Source: Botryosphaeria dothidea (lineage: Eukaryota; Ascomycota; Dothideomycetes; Botryosphaeriales; Botryosphaeriaceae). Taken from it: a stretch of DNA of 64,000 bases. The stretch's first letter is position 1; each line of letters starts with the position of its first letter. The notes under the pieces were generated by a model that saw only the letters and a list, made by a program, of their open reading frames with translations, had not been told where the DNA came from and did not search any database. The translations under genes were made by a program, and so were the position numbers. The stretch is taken from assembly GCA_011503125.2 (NCBI GenBank), contig WWBZ02000033.1:1054001-1118000 (forward strand), written 5' to 3'. This document shows positions 44,633 through 55,254 of the stretch, in pieces.

Positions 44633-45223
44633 TTAGACGTGCTCCCAGTCATCGTCCTCCGACGACTTGGCCTTCTTGCCCTTACGACCACGGCCGTTGG
44701 CAGGCTCGCCGTTCTCGTCCAGCACTTCGTACTCCTCGTTGACCAGCTCGTGCGTCTTGCGGTCCTCGAACCGCTCGATCGCCTGGAGTAGTGCCTGGTT
44801 GAGAATCTGGCTGCCGTGGCTGGGTCCCTTCGCTGCATCGTACGAATATGTTATCTCGGCGTCAGGCTCCGGTGCCGCAGAAGGCTCGACCGGCTCCTCG
44901 TCTGTCGACTCGCCGCTGGTGTACTGTTCGATGGGAAGGATCTCCTGCTTCCTGGTGCGCGCGGCATGCGCAACCTGCTTGGCTTTGTCGCGACGGTGAG
45001 CAGCGGCGACCCTACACATCAGGTTAGCATCTGAAGCTGTAGCTTTAATGGTTCCGTGAGCTTACTTTGAGCTGATGCGGTAGGGCCTAGGGTTGCTGTT
45101 CAACGGTCGGCCAGGGCCCCAGGCGGGGCCGTTTGCCCACTTCGCCTTCTGCTCATGGTCGCGCTGGTAGTCGACGGCGTTGGCGCGGAGGTCGGAGGTG
45201 GAGTAGGTCTGCTCGGAAGCCAT
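44633..45223 (-). CDS. conserved protein of unknown function with acidic C-terminus, two exons
   Basis: Exons 45066-45223 and 44633-45011 give 178 residues. I do not recognise a named family. The N-terminus (ASEQTYSTSDLRANAVDYQRDHEQKAKW is its composition type: polar, helix-prone) leads to a proline/glycine-rich patch GPAWGPGRPLNSNPRPY, a basic helix (AHRRDKAKQVAHAARTRKQE), an acidic patch, a helical LNQALLQAIERFEDRKTHEL segment, then a basic GRGRKGKKAKS and a final DDDWEHV. The charge blocks suggest a nuclear or nucleic-acid-associated protein, which is only inference. No signal peptide or membrane helix. Confidence 0.7.
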
Positions 45224-46206
45224 GGCGGAGTGTTGGTTGGGTGTGATAGTAGAGAACGACTTGGAGTGAGGCAGGCTGATAAGCTTGGTAGGGCGCGCGG
45301 TGGTTTAAGGTTGGGTGGATTGGTTGGTTAAGAGTGGTAGAGTACGGAGCAGGCGACAAGGAGGTCAGCGACTTATAGGTCAAGTGGATGTGTCCGGATG
45401 ATTGATGAGTCGGAGCTGAGTCACTCGGGGAAGAGGTAGTGGCGGTGCTATGCGCAGGAGGTGCTCTTGCGGTGTCCGAAAAAGGAGCTGTTCTAGAAGG
45501 GGCAATCTGAGGGTCGTATGTTTGCGGAAAGGGCTATAGAACTGCTAGTAGATGCAGAGAAGTGCTTGGAAAGCAGGACAAAGGAGGCTGTTGTTTATGT
45601 ACGGGATGACAGATGACGCGCCGGCCAGGCTGCTTGCTACCAAGTCTGGACAAAGGGACCCGAGATAAGAGGGTTGGCGCCGGCTTGTGGCAGATGAGCC
45701 ACGGGACCCAGCCTGGATTGCCCTTCGAGGCTGGTCGCGCGCTCCATGCTCCGGGTTCTGGACGCTGATAGGAGAGTTCTGATGCCGGGCCCAGCCTGTC
45801 AGCCTGTAGCCTTGGTTTTGGCCGCGGACGTCAGGCACAGGAACGTGCTGCCATCGCGCAACCGCAGGCGTCGGCTGCCGGCTGACGTCTGGTGGGGGCT
45901 CATTGTCTGCCGCGGCGCGCCTCACGACCTACCTGCCTGAGGATGAACATGTCGCCATCACGGGCCCATGGACGTGCTTTGGCAATGTGTCCTTCGGTTG
46001 ATGACGGGGAGGGGAGCGAGCAGCAGGGAGAGCCGATCCTCCGCATCGCTTCGGCCTTGGGACGACGCGCCTCGCCGCGCATGTGGAGTCAGCGCGCCCG
46101 CCGCCCGCCGCCGCCGCCCCATCAATCAGGCAAGATAATACATCCATCCATCCATCCATCCCACCCTGTCTATCTTCTACCAAAGGTAATCCGATTCCGA
46201 AACCCC
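45224..46206. other. intergenic, no gene recognised; tetranucleotide repeat
   Basis: Promoter side of the 44633-45223 gene and 3' side of the alkyltransferase-like gene. GC-rich frames near 45545-46080 have no motif. Confidence 0.45.
46141..46160. repeat. (CATC)5 microsatellite
   Basis: Five perfect CATC units just 3' of the alkyltransferase-like gene, preceded by an imperfect unit. Confidence 0.85.
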
Positions 46207-46944
46207 TCACTCGTCACCTGCTGCACCCTCTGCGCCCTCCTCAGCCTCGTCGCTACTGTCGCTGCTGCTCTCCACCCCCGCGGCCTCGCTGGGCAGCTCG
46301 TTGGGAAACCAACCATACGATGAAAAGTCAACAAGGTATTCGCCCAAGTTGCCGCGGCCCACGTGGACGCCCTCACGACGCAGAGCTGCCGCTTGTCGGC
46401 TGGCACCTCCCGGGCCCCTTTGTTCGCCGATCAAAGGTCAGCAGCGCGTCCTGACAGCCAGGGTCACGGGGAAGCTGCGCTTGCTTTTGCGCTGAGACAA
46501 AGAGTGTGTTGTCGACACTAGACGTACCTCGGACTGATGACGCCCTTTGAGTTGATGACGCGCTGCCATGGCACGTTGCCGCTATGCCATCTCGGTCCGC
46601 GCCTGCTGCCGCTGTCGTCGCCGTTGCTGCCGCCGGCTTGCTCGGTGTCGCTTGGTGAGGGCAGGTGTTTGAGTGAGACACCGACCTGCCTGCATCGCGA
46701 TCATCAGCCCTTCGCCATGATTCGATGTTCCCATGGCCCTGTCCACGTACCTCGGGCATTCCGCTATCGATGAAACCGTCGTCAGCTTTGAAACTTGCCG
46801 GGTAGAGCCGGGTGTCTTCGACTTACGCCTTCCTAGAAGCCTCGCAATGTGCCCATAGGACGTGACTCTGCCTGCCGGTATCTCTTGCACTGCCTGATAC
46901 ACTGCCGCAAACCACGCTGCAGCCTCTTCCGATCGAGGCGCCAT
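46207..46944 (-). CDS. Atl1-type alkyltransferase-like DNA repair protein, four exons
   Basis: Exons 46827-46944, 46751-46763, 46528-46689 and 46207-46417 give 167 residues. The fold of O6-alkylguanine-DNA alkyltransferases is seen: VYQAVQEIPAGRVTSYGHIARLLGRPECPRQVG, then the active-site motif as N-V-P-W-Q-R-V. Tryptophan replaces the alkyl-acceptor cysteine of PCHR, the mark of ATL proteins, which bind O6-alkylguanine and hand lesions to nucleotide excision repair without removing the alkyl group. GPGGASRQAAALRREGV is also conserved. Exon 2 is only 13 nt but supplies the ECPR part. An acidic Ser/Glu tail of about 30 residues ends the protein. Confidence 0.9.
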
Positions 46945-48302
46945 GTTTGCTGCGTCAAGGTGAAGTCATGCAGTGTCGAATCAAAATGCCGTGTCCAAGG
47001 CAACAATCAAGAGCGGCACCATGTGTAGCGCTGCACGTGACTCGTCAAACGACCTTGGCAACTCTTTACCCAATAAGGAAACTTCATCACTTAGTGGCTG
47101 CTAGTGATTATTATTGATTCACTTTCACTCTCATTTCTTCTCTTGAGATTGAATGAACTGAATTCTCAAATGCAACCATGTACTAACCAACCAGGAGACT
47201 GCTACTTCATGTCACAGCAACTTCCAGGTTTATGCAAGGAACGTGGTTCCGCTTTCTGCGCATTGGCTGCTCGATACTCGCTCTAGAATTCGCGCGCGCT
47301 GTCAACACTCAGCAAGACCTTACTGGCAGCAGTAACTTCACTTGAAACACCTGCCAATTGTAACCCATGCGCTCCGACACATCCAATCCGACCAAGTTCC
47401 GACCGTCATCGGTGCTGACGCAAACGCTCGCTATCGCTCCGTGGCTCCACGCCTACCTCCACATCCCCCTTCGTATCCGCGTCACCGGTCAACCGCGTCT
47501 CCGGCGGCGAGTCTACGATCATCGAGTCAGGCTCCACCGCACAGAATGACCTAATTACTTCCCTCATCCAGTCGTGCTCATTTCATATACCAGATGCTTC
47601 TGATAATAGAATCGCCCTTGACGCCCATGCGACGGGTCGGGGAAGCTAGTTGGCCATGTCGATGCCGGGATAACCGAGTTCCCCTCGCCGGACCGGGCCG
47701 TTGCCCTTTTCGCGAAGCAACGCGCAGTTCGCGAAATTCCAGTCGTAACTGGGTGCTAAAATTGCGTGCAATTATTCAAACCGTCAGAGGAGAACTTCGG
47801 AAGGAGATTCATCAGGGCTTCTAGCATGTCCTTCTAGATGTATGGCTGGTTACTCATGCTTTTTGTAGCTGTGACCCTCAAGAATTAGTATACCCTGTAG
47901 AGGATACATGAATTGTTACTTTGATGACTTTATTGAAAAGACTTAGGAGTGTTTGACCATTTGAGAAGATGGATAGTAGTTAAACATCGAGTTTGAGGTC
48001 CCTTCTTCTCTTTTCAGCGAAGAGTTTGTCATACTAGTCGAAATAAGAGTTCCATTAGCCGGGCTTCTAGAAGACTCCTTTCCACCATGATGTAAATGCT
48101 TGATGAAAACGTCAAATGCATAAACCAACAAGAAGTGTTATACTGTCATCGGGTGAAAGATATGCTTAGGTAATCTATGTCTTTAGCCAGATCTTGGCAT
48201 TTTTGTTAAGTTTGACGACTGCGACCCGCGTCACGTCCAGAACTTTAGAGCTTCCAAAGCTCCACGACTTCCATAACAGCTTCCAACCCGACAGACCCCA
48301 CA
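46945..48302. other. 1.36-kb divergent intergenic region
   Basis: Between divergent alkyltransferase-like and BUD13 genes. No gene found; frames of 60-78 codons near 47104-47824 have no motif. It is AT-richer near 47830-48200. Confidence 0.5.
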
Positions 48303-49419
48303 ATGTCCCTCGCCGACTATCTCGCAAAGAAATACCTCACCGCTGATGCGCCCGCCGAGAAGAAGAGCAAAAAGCGCAAGAGAAAAGCCGCCACTGAAGC
48401 CAGCAACGGTCTCGTTATCGCCGACGACGATGTCACAGGCTGGAATATGGGTCCCCAAAATCAAGACGACGAGGACGGACCTATGATGGGTAAGCAGCAG
48501 TCACATTCATTTCACAAAAACATCACTCTCGCTGGCATCATCCCCATCATCTAATCCATTGCCACCCTTGAAAGCAATGCGAACCCTCGTCGCTAACGCT
48601 TCTCCTCCCACCACAGTCGCGGGCAACAGCGCCGAATTCCGCAAGAAGAAGTCCAGCGGCTGGAAGATGGTCGGCAGCGCCGCGCCCTCGTCCGCCGACC
48701 AGGCCGCCGCCGACGCCATCATCGCGGCCGCCGCGTCCGAAAACGCCGCGCACGCAGCGGCCTCCGAAGAGGCCCCCATGATCCTCGACAACGACGACGA
48801 CGACGACGACGACGGACCCGTCATGGAGTCGGGCGCGGCGGCGGGCCTGCAGACGGCGGACCAGGTCGCCGCGGCGCTCGAGAAGCGGCAGCGCCAGGAG
48901 CGCAAGCACATGGAGCAGGCGATGCGCGAGGCGGGCGCGGCCGCGAACGACACGATCTACCGTGATGCTAGCGGGCGCATCATCAACGTGGCGATGAAGC
49001 GCGCGGAGGCGCGGCGCGCGGCGGAGGAGGAAGAGGCGAAGAAGCGGCGCGAGGAGGAGGAGGCTAAGGGTGATGTGCAGCGCGCGGAGAAGCAGGCGCG
49101 TATGCAGGCGTTGAAGGATGCGAAGTATATGACGGTTGCGCGAACGGCCGATGATCTCGAGTTGAACGAAGAACTCAAGGAGAAGGAGCGGTGGAGCGAT
49201 CCTGCGCTGGCGTTTTTGTCGAGTAAGAAGGAGGGAAAGAGCCGGACGGGGAAGCCGTTGTATAAGGGCGCTTCCGAGCCGAATAGGTATGGGATCAGGC
49301 CGGGGCACAGGTGGGACGGTGTAGACAGGAGTAATGGGTTTGAGCGGCAGTGGTTCAAGGCGAGGAATGCGAGGGCCAATCGCGCAAACTTGGAGTACGC
49401 CTGGCAGATGGACGAGTAA
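48303..49419 (+). CDS. BUD13: BUD13/CWC26 pre-mRNA splicing factor, two exons
   Basis: Exons 48303-48489 and 48617-49419 give 329 residues. The start [13 protein letters not shown] and the C-terminal block [21 protein letters not shown], together with IYRDASGR, are hallmarks of Bud13 of the RES (retention and splicing) complex with Snu17 and Pml1, part of the activated spliceosome. Between them lies a low-complexity region with an Ala-rich part and a run of Asp (GAC repeat at about 48787-48813), then a long charged helix ([21 protein letters not shown]). Only one intron (127 bp), phase 1. Confidence 0.92.
48787..48813 (+). repeat. GAC trinucleotide repeat inside BUD13
   Basis: Nearly perfect GAC units coding an Asp run in the disordered linker; length may vary between strains. 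Confidence 0.75.
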
Positions 49420-49765
49420 GGAGGTTTTGGAACAACTCATTCGTGGTAATGGAATATTGTCTGGGAGAGAAATTCGGCAAGGCATAACGAGGCATTTGAG
49501 GTTCATACGGGTCTGGCATATGGGCTCCTCACAGAAAGGGACATTGGGTCTCTTCATGGGTAGTTACCAATCAGAGTGGAAATCTTGCAAACTCAGAGAT
49601 AACGGTATAATACAAGCGGATCATGTGCCTTTTTCCCATTACCCGTATACACGGCTTTGCAACTTCATGAGCTGTACAAAATCTAACGAGCCGCCCTACA
49701 AGTCTAGTTCTAACCTCGTGATATATCGTACACAAGATTTCCACATACAACACACCGCAAATGCT
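49420..49765. other. short convergent intergenic region
   Basis: 346 bp of 3' regions between BUD13 and the next reverse-strand gene. No gene seen. Confidence 0.5.
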
Positions 49766-52423
49766 CTACCACAACAACTCCACCCTCGCCTGAGGTGGAC
49801 CCTCCCCGTTCTCATACACACCATTAACACTCCACTGAAATGGCCTCCGGTGCCACCTCCTGACGAACCTCTGCGCTTCGGCCTTGGTCTCAAACGTAAT
49901 CATGTACCGCGGCGCCACTTTCCTAACCATCAAGGCGGCGACATCGGAGCCGACAGCCTCGTTGCGCGAGAAGTGGTTGGTGATCCTAAAGATGCCATCG
50001 CGGCTGTTTGTTCCGCCGACGATTGCCCACGGAAGCCAGCGGTCCTTGCCGTCGCGCGCGATGGTGGTGCGAATCTCACCGAGCGTCGGCTGTGCGCCAT
50101 CGAAGTGGAGCAGGACCTTGGCGACGGCAGGTTCTTGCGAGGCACCGGTGGGGTCGACCGGGTTGGAATGGTTGACGATGGGTTCGTAGCCGCCGGCCAT
50201 GAAGACCTGGCGTAGGTTTTTGGTGTAGGGGGTCGGGACAACGTTGCAATGGATTTGATCGCTGATTGGAGGGCCGATGGTGTAGGATTGGATGGCGGCG
50301 TGAAGGTCGACACCCTTGTCGTCTGTGAAGCCCGGTGGAGTGGGGATAGCGGAGGAAAGGGAAGTAGGGGCGTGGGATTTTACGAGCAAGTGCAGCTTGC
50401 GGACATTTTCTTGAAAGTCGCGGGCGGCGCGGACGTTACGGAAGAGGACGTAGTACTGATCCAGGCGCTCCAGGGTTTGTTCATCGCGTACCGGAAACGC
50501 TGAGTAATAGATGTGAGCGACTAGACGCAGAGAATTGGTGCAGTGAAGATTTTGCTTACCTTTGATGAAGTCTAGATCTGACCAGCCCTCAATGTGTTTG
50601 CTAGATGAAGGCACAAGACGTTTGATGTCTTCTTCGTTTAGGTGCTTGCTCAAGCCGGACAGCTTAATGACCACAAGCTCGTTAAGGTATTTCGCCTGCA
50701 TTTTCCTGTTGATGAATTCCTTTCTTTCTAAAAATGCTGGTCGGCGCTCTGGTTTTTGTTGGTGAAAATCCAGGCTCAACTTGGGCACCTCGCGCTCCTC
50801 CTGAGTTTTGCAGCTAGTTTCTTGGTTCTCGTCGGTGAACTCGGGGAACAGTTCATTCAGAAGAGATGGTGGCGGCTTTGGCCTTTCTGCAAGAAATTTC
50901 TCGAACAGGTCCGGGCTCTCCGTTGCATTTGGTTCTTCAGATTTTCTCGATCTTTCTTGCGGTTCCACAGCTGATTCTGAGGTCTCTTCATCCACATCCA
51001 AACTTTGGCGGCTTTCAAGCGATGATGTTTCGTGGTTTGGGCTCATATTTGCCCGAGGACCAAACAGGTCTGGCGGAATGGCTCGACCAGTAGTATGGGG
51101 CAGTGGTCGAGAAGGATCTCTTGATAGGTAACGCATTGGCGGTGCTGAGTCTAGGTTCATAAACTCCCTATCATCTCTGTTGTCCAGTTCCCCAGTGGCT
51201 TGGGCTTTCGACTTGCCCCCTCGCACTGGAGTGATGCCTTCTCGCCATTCCCCGCGGCGCAGATTATTTCTTCTCTTAGAGGAGACATCCGACCACTCGT
51301 CAAACGCAAACTCCCAATCTAAATCAGGCCTCTCCTGCGTATCATGACCCTTCAAATCCCGCAACCGCCTTGAAGCCTGAACAAGAAGAGCCTCCAGCTC
51401 ATCAAGCCGTTGGTCGTGAATAGGCCTGCGAGTGCGCGGTACATCTTGTCGGTATCTGCTTGGTTCTGTGTGGTCTTCCAGCTCAGTAGACAGACTACTC
51501 GATATGTTTCCAATGGCGGCTCGCAGCCGATCTCTAACGCTCACTGGATCGGGCCTGGGTTCCCGCGACTTGGGCTCTGGTGTTTCTGTTCGAGATTTAG
51601 GTTCCTGCGCCTCATTATTCCAACGTTTCCTGTTCCCCGGAGTTCTCTCCCTTGAATAGTCAGGCTCATTGGAAACCTTTCTCCAAGTGGCAGATGCTGA
51701 GTCTCCTTCTACCACCTCAGTCAAGTCCTGTTTCAAGCGCTTCCACGTCGATTCATCTCTCAGAGTGTCCTCCGTGATAGCTCCAATTCTCGTTCCATCC
51801 GGTCGTTCGATAGAGATGTTTAATGTAGAGCCAATTCTCGCCAACCTTTGCAAGCGGTCCATTTCTCGTGGGCTCTCGTGTGGGCTCTTCCGCGGGCTCC
51901 TGGGATGGCTCATTCGCGGACTCTTGGGCGGGCTCTTTCGCGGGCTCCTGGGCGGGCCATCACGTTGCTTCATGCCCTCTGGGCTCCCGACGGGCCGTAT
52001 GAGCGTTCCTTGCTCCGCTTGTTGAGTTGCCAGAAATATTTTCTTTCCTTTCTTCTTATCAACGCTTGCGAGTAATCTACGCCCATTCGGATCTGTGACC
52101 CCGTACACCGCTCTAATCAAAGGATCTAGAGTTTTGCCTACCCGCACATGGCCAACGTGCTTTGTAGCGGGCGGATACTCGGTTTTCGCGACTTGGCCTG
52201 CGGACGGGGGTCCGTTTTTCGTTTCTTCAGACGCGTCCTTGCCCCCTTGTGCGTTGGTGTCGTCATTGGCAACATCGTCGGGCGTGGAAGCGAAAGATCG
52301 AGCATCGGCGGCGCGGAGGCTATGCGTGCGCGGCAGGCGGGCGGCGGAGGTGCCCCTGCAAAGCTGACCGGCACTCCATGCAGGGCGGAGGGACTGCGAT
52401 GGAAGCGGGCGCAGCGGCGGCAT
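49766..52423 (-). CDS. large mitochondrial-type protein with RRM-like C-terminal part
   Basis: One long frame with a likely intron at 50500-50559 (60 bp, donor GTAAGC, acceptor ACTCAG) gives 865 residues from ATG 52423. The frame stays open for another 114 codons upstream, into the divergent promoter, so the start could be earlier, but this ATG gives an Arg/Ser-rich, acid-free N-terminus (PLRPLPSQSLRPAWSAG) typical of mitochondrial import. The middle is disordered, with a tandem S-P-R-K-S-P type repeat at 51861-51963. The C-terminal third has RRM-like strands and helices (VVIKLSGLSKHLNEEDI, YYVLFRNVRAARDFQENV; later YMITFETKAEAQRFVRRW). A role in mitochondrial RNA metabolism is an inference. 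Confidence 0.72.
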   Translation of the reverse strand: MPPLRPLPSQSLRPAWSAGQLCRGTSAARLPRTHSLRAADARSFASTPDDVANDDTNAQGGKDASEETKNGPPSAGQVAKTEYPPATKHVGHVRVGKTLDPLIRAVYGVTDPNGRRLLASVDKKKGKKIFLATQQAEQGTLIRPVGSPEGMKQRDGPPRSPRKSPPKSPRMSHPRSPRKSPHESPREMDRLQRLARIGSTLNISIERPDGTRIGAITEDTLRDESTWKRLKQDLTEVVEGDSASATWRKVSNEPDYSRERTPGNRKRWNNEAQEPKSRTETPEPKSREPRPDPVSVRDRLRAAIGNISSSLSTELEDHTEPSRYRQDVPRTRRPIHDQRLDELEALLVQASRRLRDLKGHDTQERPDLDWEFAFDEWSDVSSKRRNNLRRGEWREGITPVRGGKSKAQATGELDNRDDREFMNLDSAPPMRYLSRDPSRPLPHTTGRAIPPDLFGPRANMSPNHETSSLESRQSLDVDEETSESAVEPQERSRKSEEPNATESPDLFEKFLAERPKPPPSLLNELFPEFTDENQETSCKTQEEREVPKLSLDFHQQKPERRPAFLERKEFINRKMQAKYLNELVVIKLSGLSKHLNEEDIKRLVPSSSKHIEGWSDLDFIKGKQNLHCTNSLRLVAHIYYSAFPVRDEQTLERLDQYYVLFRNVRAARDFQENVRKLHLLVKSHAPTSLSSAIPTPPGFTDDKGVDLHAAIQSYTIGPPISDQIHCNVVPTPYTKNLRQVFMAGGYEPIVNHSNPVDPTGASQEPAVAKVLLHFDGAQPTLGEIRTTIARDGKDRWLPWAIVGGTNSRDGIFRITNHFSRNEAVGSDVAALMVRKVAPRYMITFETKAEAQRFVRRWHRRPFQWSVNGVYENGEGPPQARVELLW
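51861..51963 (-). repeat. in-frame tandem repeat, S-P-R-K-S-P type
   Basis: Units of 12-15 nt of the GGGCTC(CT/TT)(T/C)CGCGG form repeat about eight times inside the coding frame and encode Pro-Arg-Lys/Met-Ser blocks. The repeat number is probably variable between strains. Confidence 0.75.
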
Positions 52424-52724
52424 CAATTGAGGTTGCGAGCGGAGCGGGCAGACGGTCGGGGCATGGCAGAGGGAAAACGAGAGTGCTGCGTGCGCGGTAT
52501 GATGGCAGATGCGAAGCTTCCCGCCGGCGGACGTGTCTTGCTTGCCCCGCGGTTCTGCCGGCTCGATAGAAAAATTCCCTGCCGCTAATTGGTGACGCTT
52601 TTGCCGTCCCTCCAACTCTTTTTTTCCCGGTCGCCTAACGAGGGAGAGCAGGGCGAGATCCAAGCTCTGATTTTGTGGTTGAGAGCTCTTTTCGGGCTGC
52701 GCATCGCAGGCCTTGAAGTTCATA
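52424..52724. promoter_or_regulatory. bidirectional promoter, mitochondrial-type gene / AFG2
   Basis: 301 bp separate the two divergent start codons. CT-rich tract near 52610-52630; no TATA box seen. Confidence 0.5.
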
Positions 52725-55254
52725 ATGGACATTTCACAGTTCTCTCTACGAAACACCAACAGCAAGGCTTCCGCTTTGCCGCCAAAGGCTTTGGACGGTG
52801 GGCTCAGGGTCCATATCCCGTCGAAGCATCTTACTTCCCTCGGCCTGAAGACTGGCGACTATTGTCTTCTTGATCAGCCCGATGGAACCCCAAAAGCTGT
52901 CGGAGTTGCCTGGCTGGCCAAAGACCCCGGTCAGAGCACCAAGCGCATGGCTTTCATCGAAGAGCCCATGAAAGAATTATACGGATTAAAGCTCGAAGAC
53001 AAAGTCACCATCTCGAAACTGGACTTGCAGCAGTTGAAGCCCGCACAGAAAATCTATGTCAAGGAGGTGGACGCCGGCAGCAGCGCTGTTCCCAAAAACG
53101 AGATTGAGTTTTTCGCCAAGGTCGCCCTTTGTACGTGGTTTACCTGACTTCTTTTCGTCCTGCATTGCATTTACAAGCTTCCTGGTTCAGCTTTTCTTAC
53201 AGGTGGTGGTAATTACGTGGCTCGAATTTACTGACATGTTCGTGCAGGCAGCGTTGATATGGTCCTTCCAGGAGGCACTTTCGCTACCACTGTCACTGCA
53301 GGCCCCAGGACCGTGAGCAAACAACGCTACGTTGTGGAGAAAGTGGAACCACCTTCTGAGGAGCCACTGATCCCTTATATCTGCACTTCCGCAAGCGCTG
53401 TCCAATTTCTTGCCAAGGATGAAGTTGTCGAGACTTCGGAGACTGAGCCAGCGGAAGCTCCGGTCTTCAAGGTCAATTCCGACGGCATCGGCGGCTTGCA
53501 CAAGCAAATTCTCGATCTCAACGAGCGCCTGGTCAATCTCACCAACGAAATACGCCGTCGGAAGTATCCTTACCTTCTCAAGCGCGCTACGGGAGTGCTT
53601 CTCTACGGGCCAGAGGGCACGGGCAAGAGCCTACTTCTCCGCAAGCTTTCCGAGGCCCCGTGGCGCAAGGTCATTACCGTAGACGAGCCGTTGGCAAGCA
53701 CATCCGAGAAAAGCCAAAGCGCGCTACGAAAATGCTTCGAAGAAGCCAAGGCAGCGCAGCCGAGCGTTATTATTCTCGATAAGCTGGAGGCGCTGGCTCC
53801 GCGCAACGACGAAAACACGTCGGTTTCCAAATCAAGCCTAGCGAGATGCATCGCAGCGGAGATCCAGAAGCTGGAAACGGCCCGGGTGCTGGTGATTGGC
53901 GCCACAACTCGCTTGGTGGACGTCGATTCGACATTGAGGACGCCTGAGCTGTTTGCCGACGAGATCGAAATTCCGGTCCCTGATGCGAGGGCCCGGATCG
54001 ACATACTCAAAGTGCTTCAAGAGAAAGAATGGCCGATCTCCGACGAGACGGCGGAGAACATCGGCGGAAGGACACATGGATTCGTTGGCCGTGACCTTGC
54101 GGCTCTCTACAAGAAGGCGCTCAAGCGAGCTTGCGATAGGTATTTGGAGCGAGAGGGACGGAACGAGCCAGATGGGCTCGGAGATGCGATCACGTCAGCC
54201 AACACGGATGGTCAACAGCACAGTGGACAGCAAGATGATGTAAACGAGGAGGCTGTGTCCGGAGCAGGCAATCAAGTTGCAACGGCTGTATCACTCGCCG
54301 ACTTCGAGAACGCCCTACTCCAGGTGCGCCCCACCGCAATGAACGAGGTCTTCCTTGAGACGCCAAAGGTCAGGTGGTCAGACATTGGGGGGTCGGACAG
54401 CGTAAAAGAAGCGCTGCGAGAGGTCACGGAATGGCCCTTCAGGGTGAGTGTCGAGTGGCAAATACGGCATGCTTCTAGAAGCGCGCGGTCTCTGACGTTT
54501 GTTTTAGCATCCTGAGGATATGCAAGAGCTTGATCTCCAGCCCCAGCGCGGCATCCTCCTCTACGGGCCTCCTGGATGCTCCAAGACGTTGTGCGCCAAG
54601 GCGGTTGCCACTGAATCAGACCTCAATTTCCTGGCGGTAAAGGGAGCGGAGCTGACTAGCATGTACGTCGGAGAAACCGAAAGAGCGGTCCGCGAGGTGT
54701 TCAGAAAGGCGCGGGCGGCAAGCCCTAGCATCATCTTCTTTGACGAGATTGATTCGATCGCGGCGTCGCGCGAAAGCGGCAAGCAGCTGAGCGGGCTAAA
54801 CGTGCTCACGACGCTGCTGAACGAAATGGACGGCATCGAGTCGCTGAAGGGAGTGCTGGTCCTAGCTGCGACGAACCGCCCGGATGTTTTGGATTCGGCA
54901 CTGATGCGCCCCGGGCGCTTCGACGCCATCTTGTACGTTGGGCCGCCAAACAGAGAGGCGCGGTTGGCGATTCTGCGGATCCGCCTGGTGGACAATGGGC
55001 GGCCGCTGGCAGATGACGTGGATCTGGAGGAGCTGGCCACGCTTACGGAAGGCTACTCCGGCGCCGAGATCGTCGAAATCTGCTCAGAGGCGGCGCGGGC
55101 GACGCTGCGCGATCGCCTCAGGCATGCGGACAAGCGACGCATCGGGATGGAGCAGTTTAGACGCGCGCTGGACAAGGTGCCGCGGCGGATCACGGGGGAG
55201 ATGACGGCGCGGTATGAAAACTGGAGCGTCGACGACGCCATCAAGAGGTTGTGA
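52725..55254 (+). CDS. AFG2: AFG2/DRG1-type AAA ATPase, ribosome biogenesis, three exons
   Basis: Exons 52725-53130, 53248-54443 and 54508-55254 give 782 residues, the normal Afg2/Drg1 length. An N-domain (about 1-200) is followed by two AAA domains. D1 has Walker A GPEGTGKS (about 258-265); its Walker B region reads VIILDKLEAL, with Lys where the catalytic Glu normally sits. D2 has the family-specific Walker A GPPGCSKT, intact Walker B IIFFDEIDSI, sensor NRPDVLD and finger region RPGRFD. Drg1 releases Rlp24 and other shuttling factors from pre-60S particles in the cytoplasm. The start ATG 52725 is the first in frame after the 301-bp divergent promoter. Confidence 0.93.

Noticed and set aside
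48507..49557. Long reverse frames opposite BUD13
   Set aside because: Shadow of the repetitive Ala/Glu/Asp codons of BUD13 on the other strand.
52424..52765. In-frame N-terminal extension of the 865-residue gene
   Set aside because: It would fill the whole divergent promoter and overlap the AFG2 start; the ATG at 52423 gives a better mitochondrial-type N-terminus.
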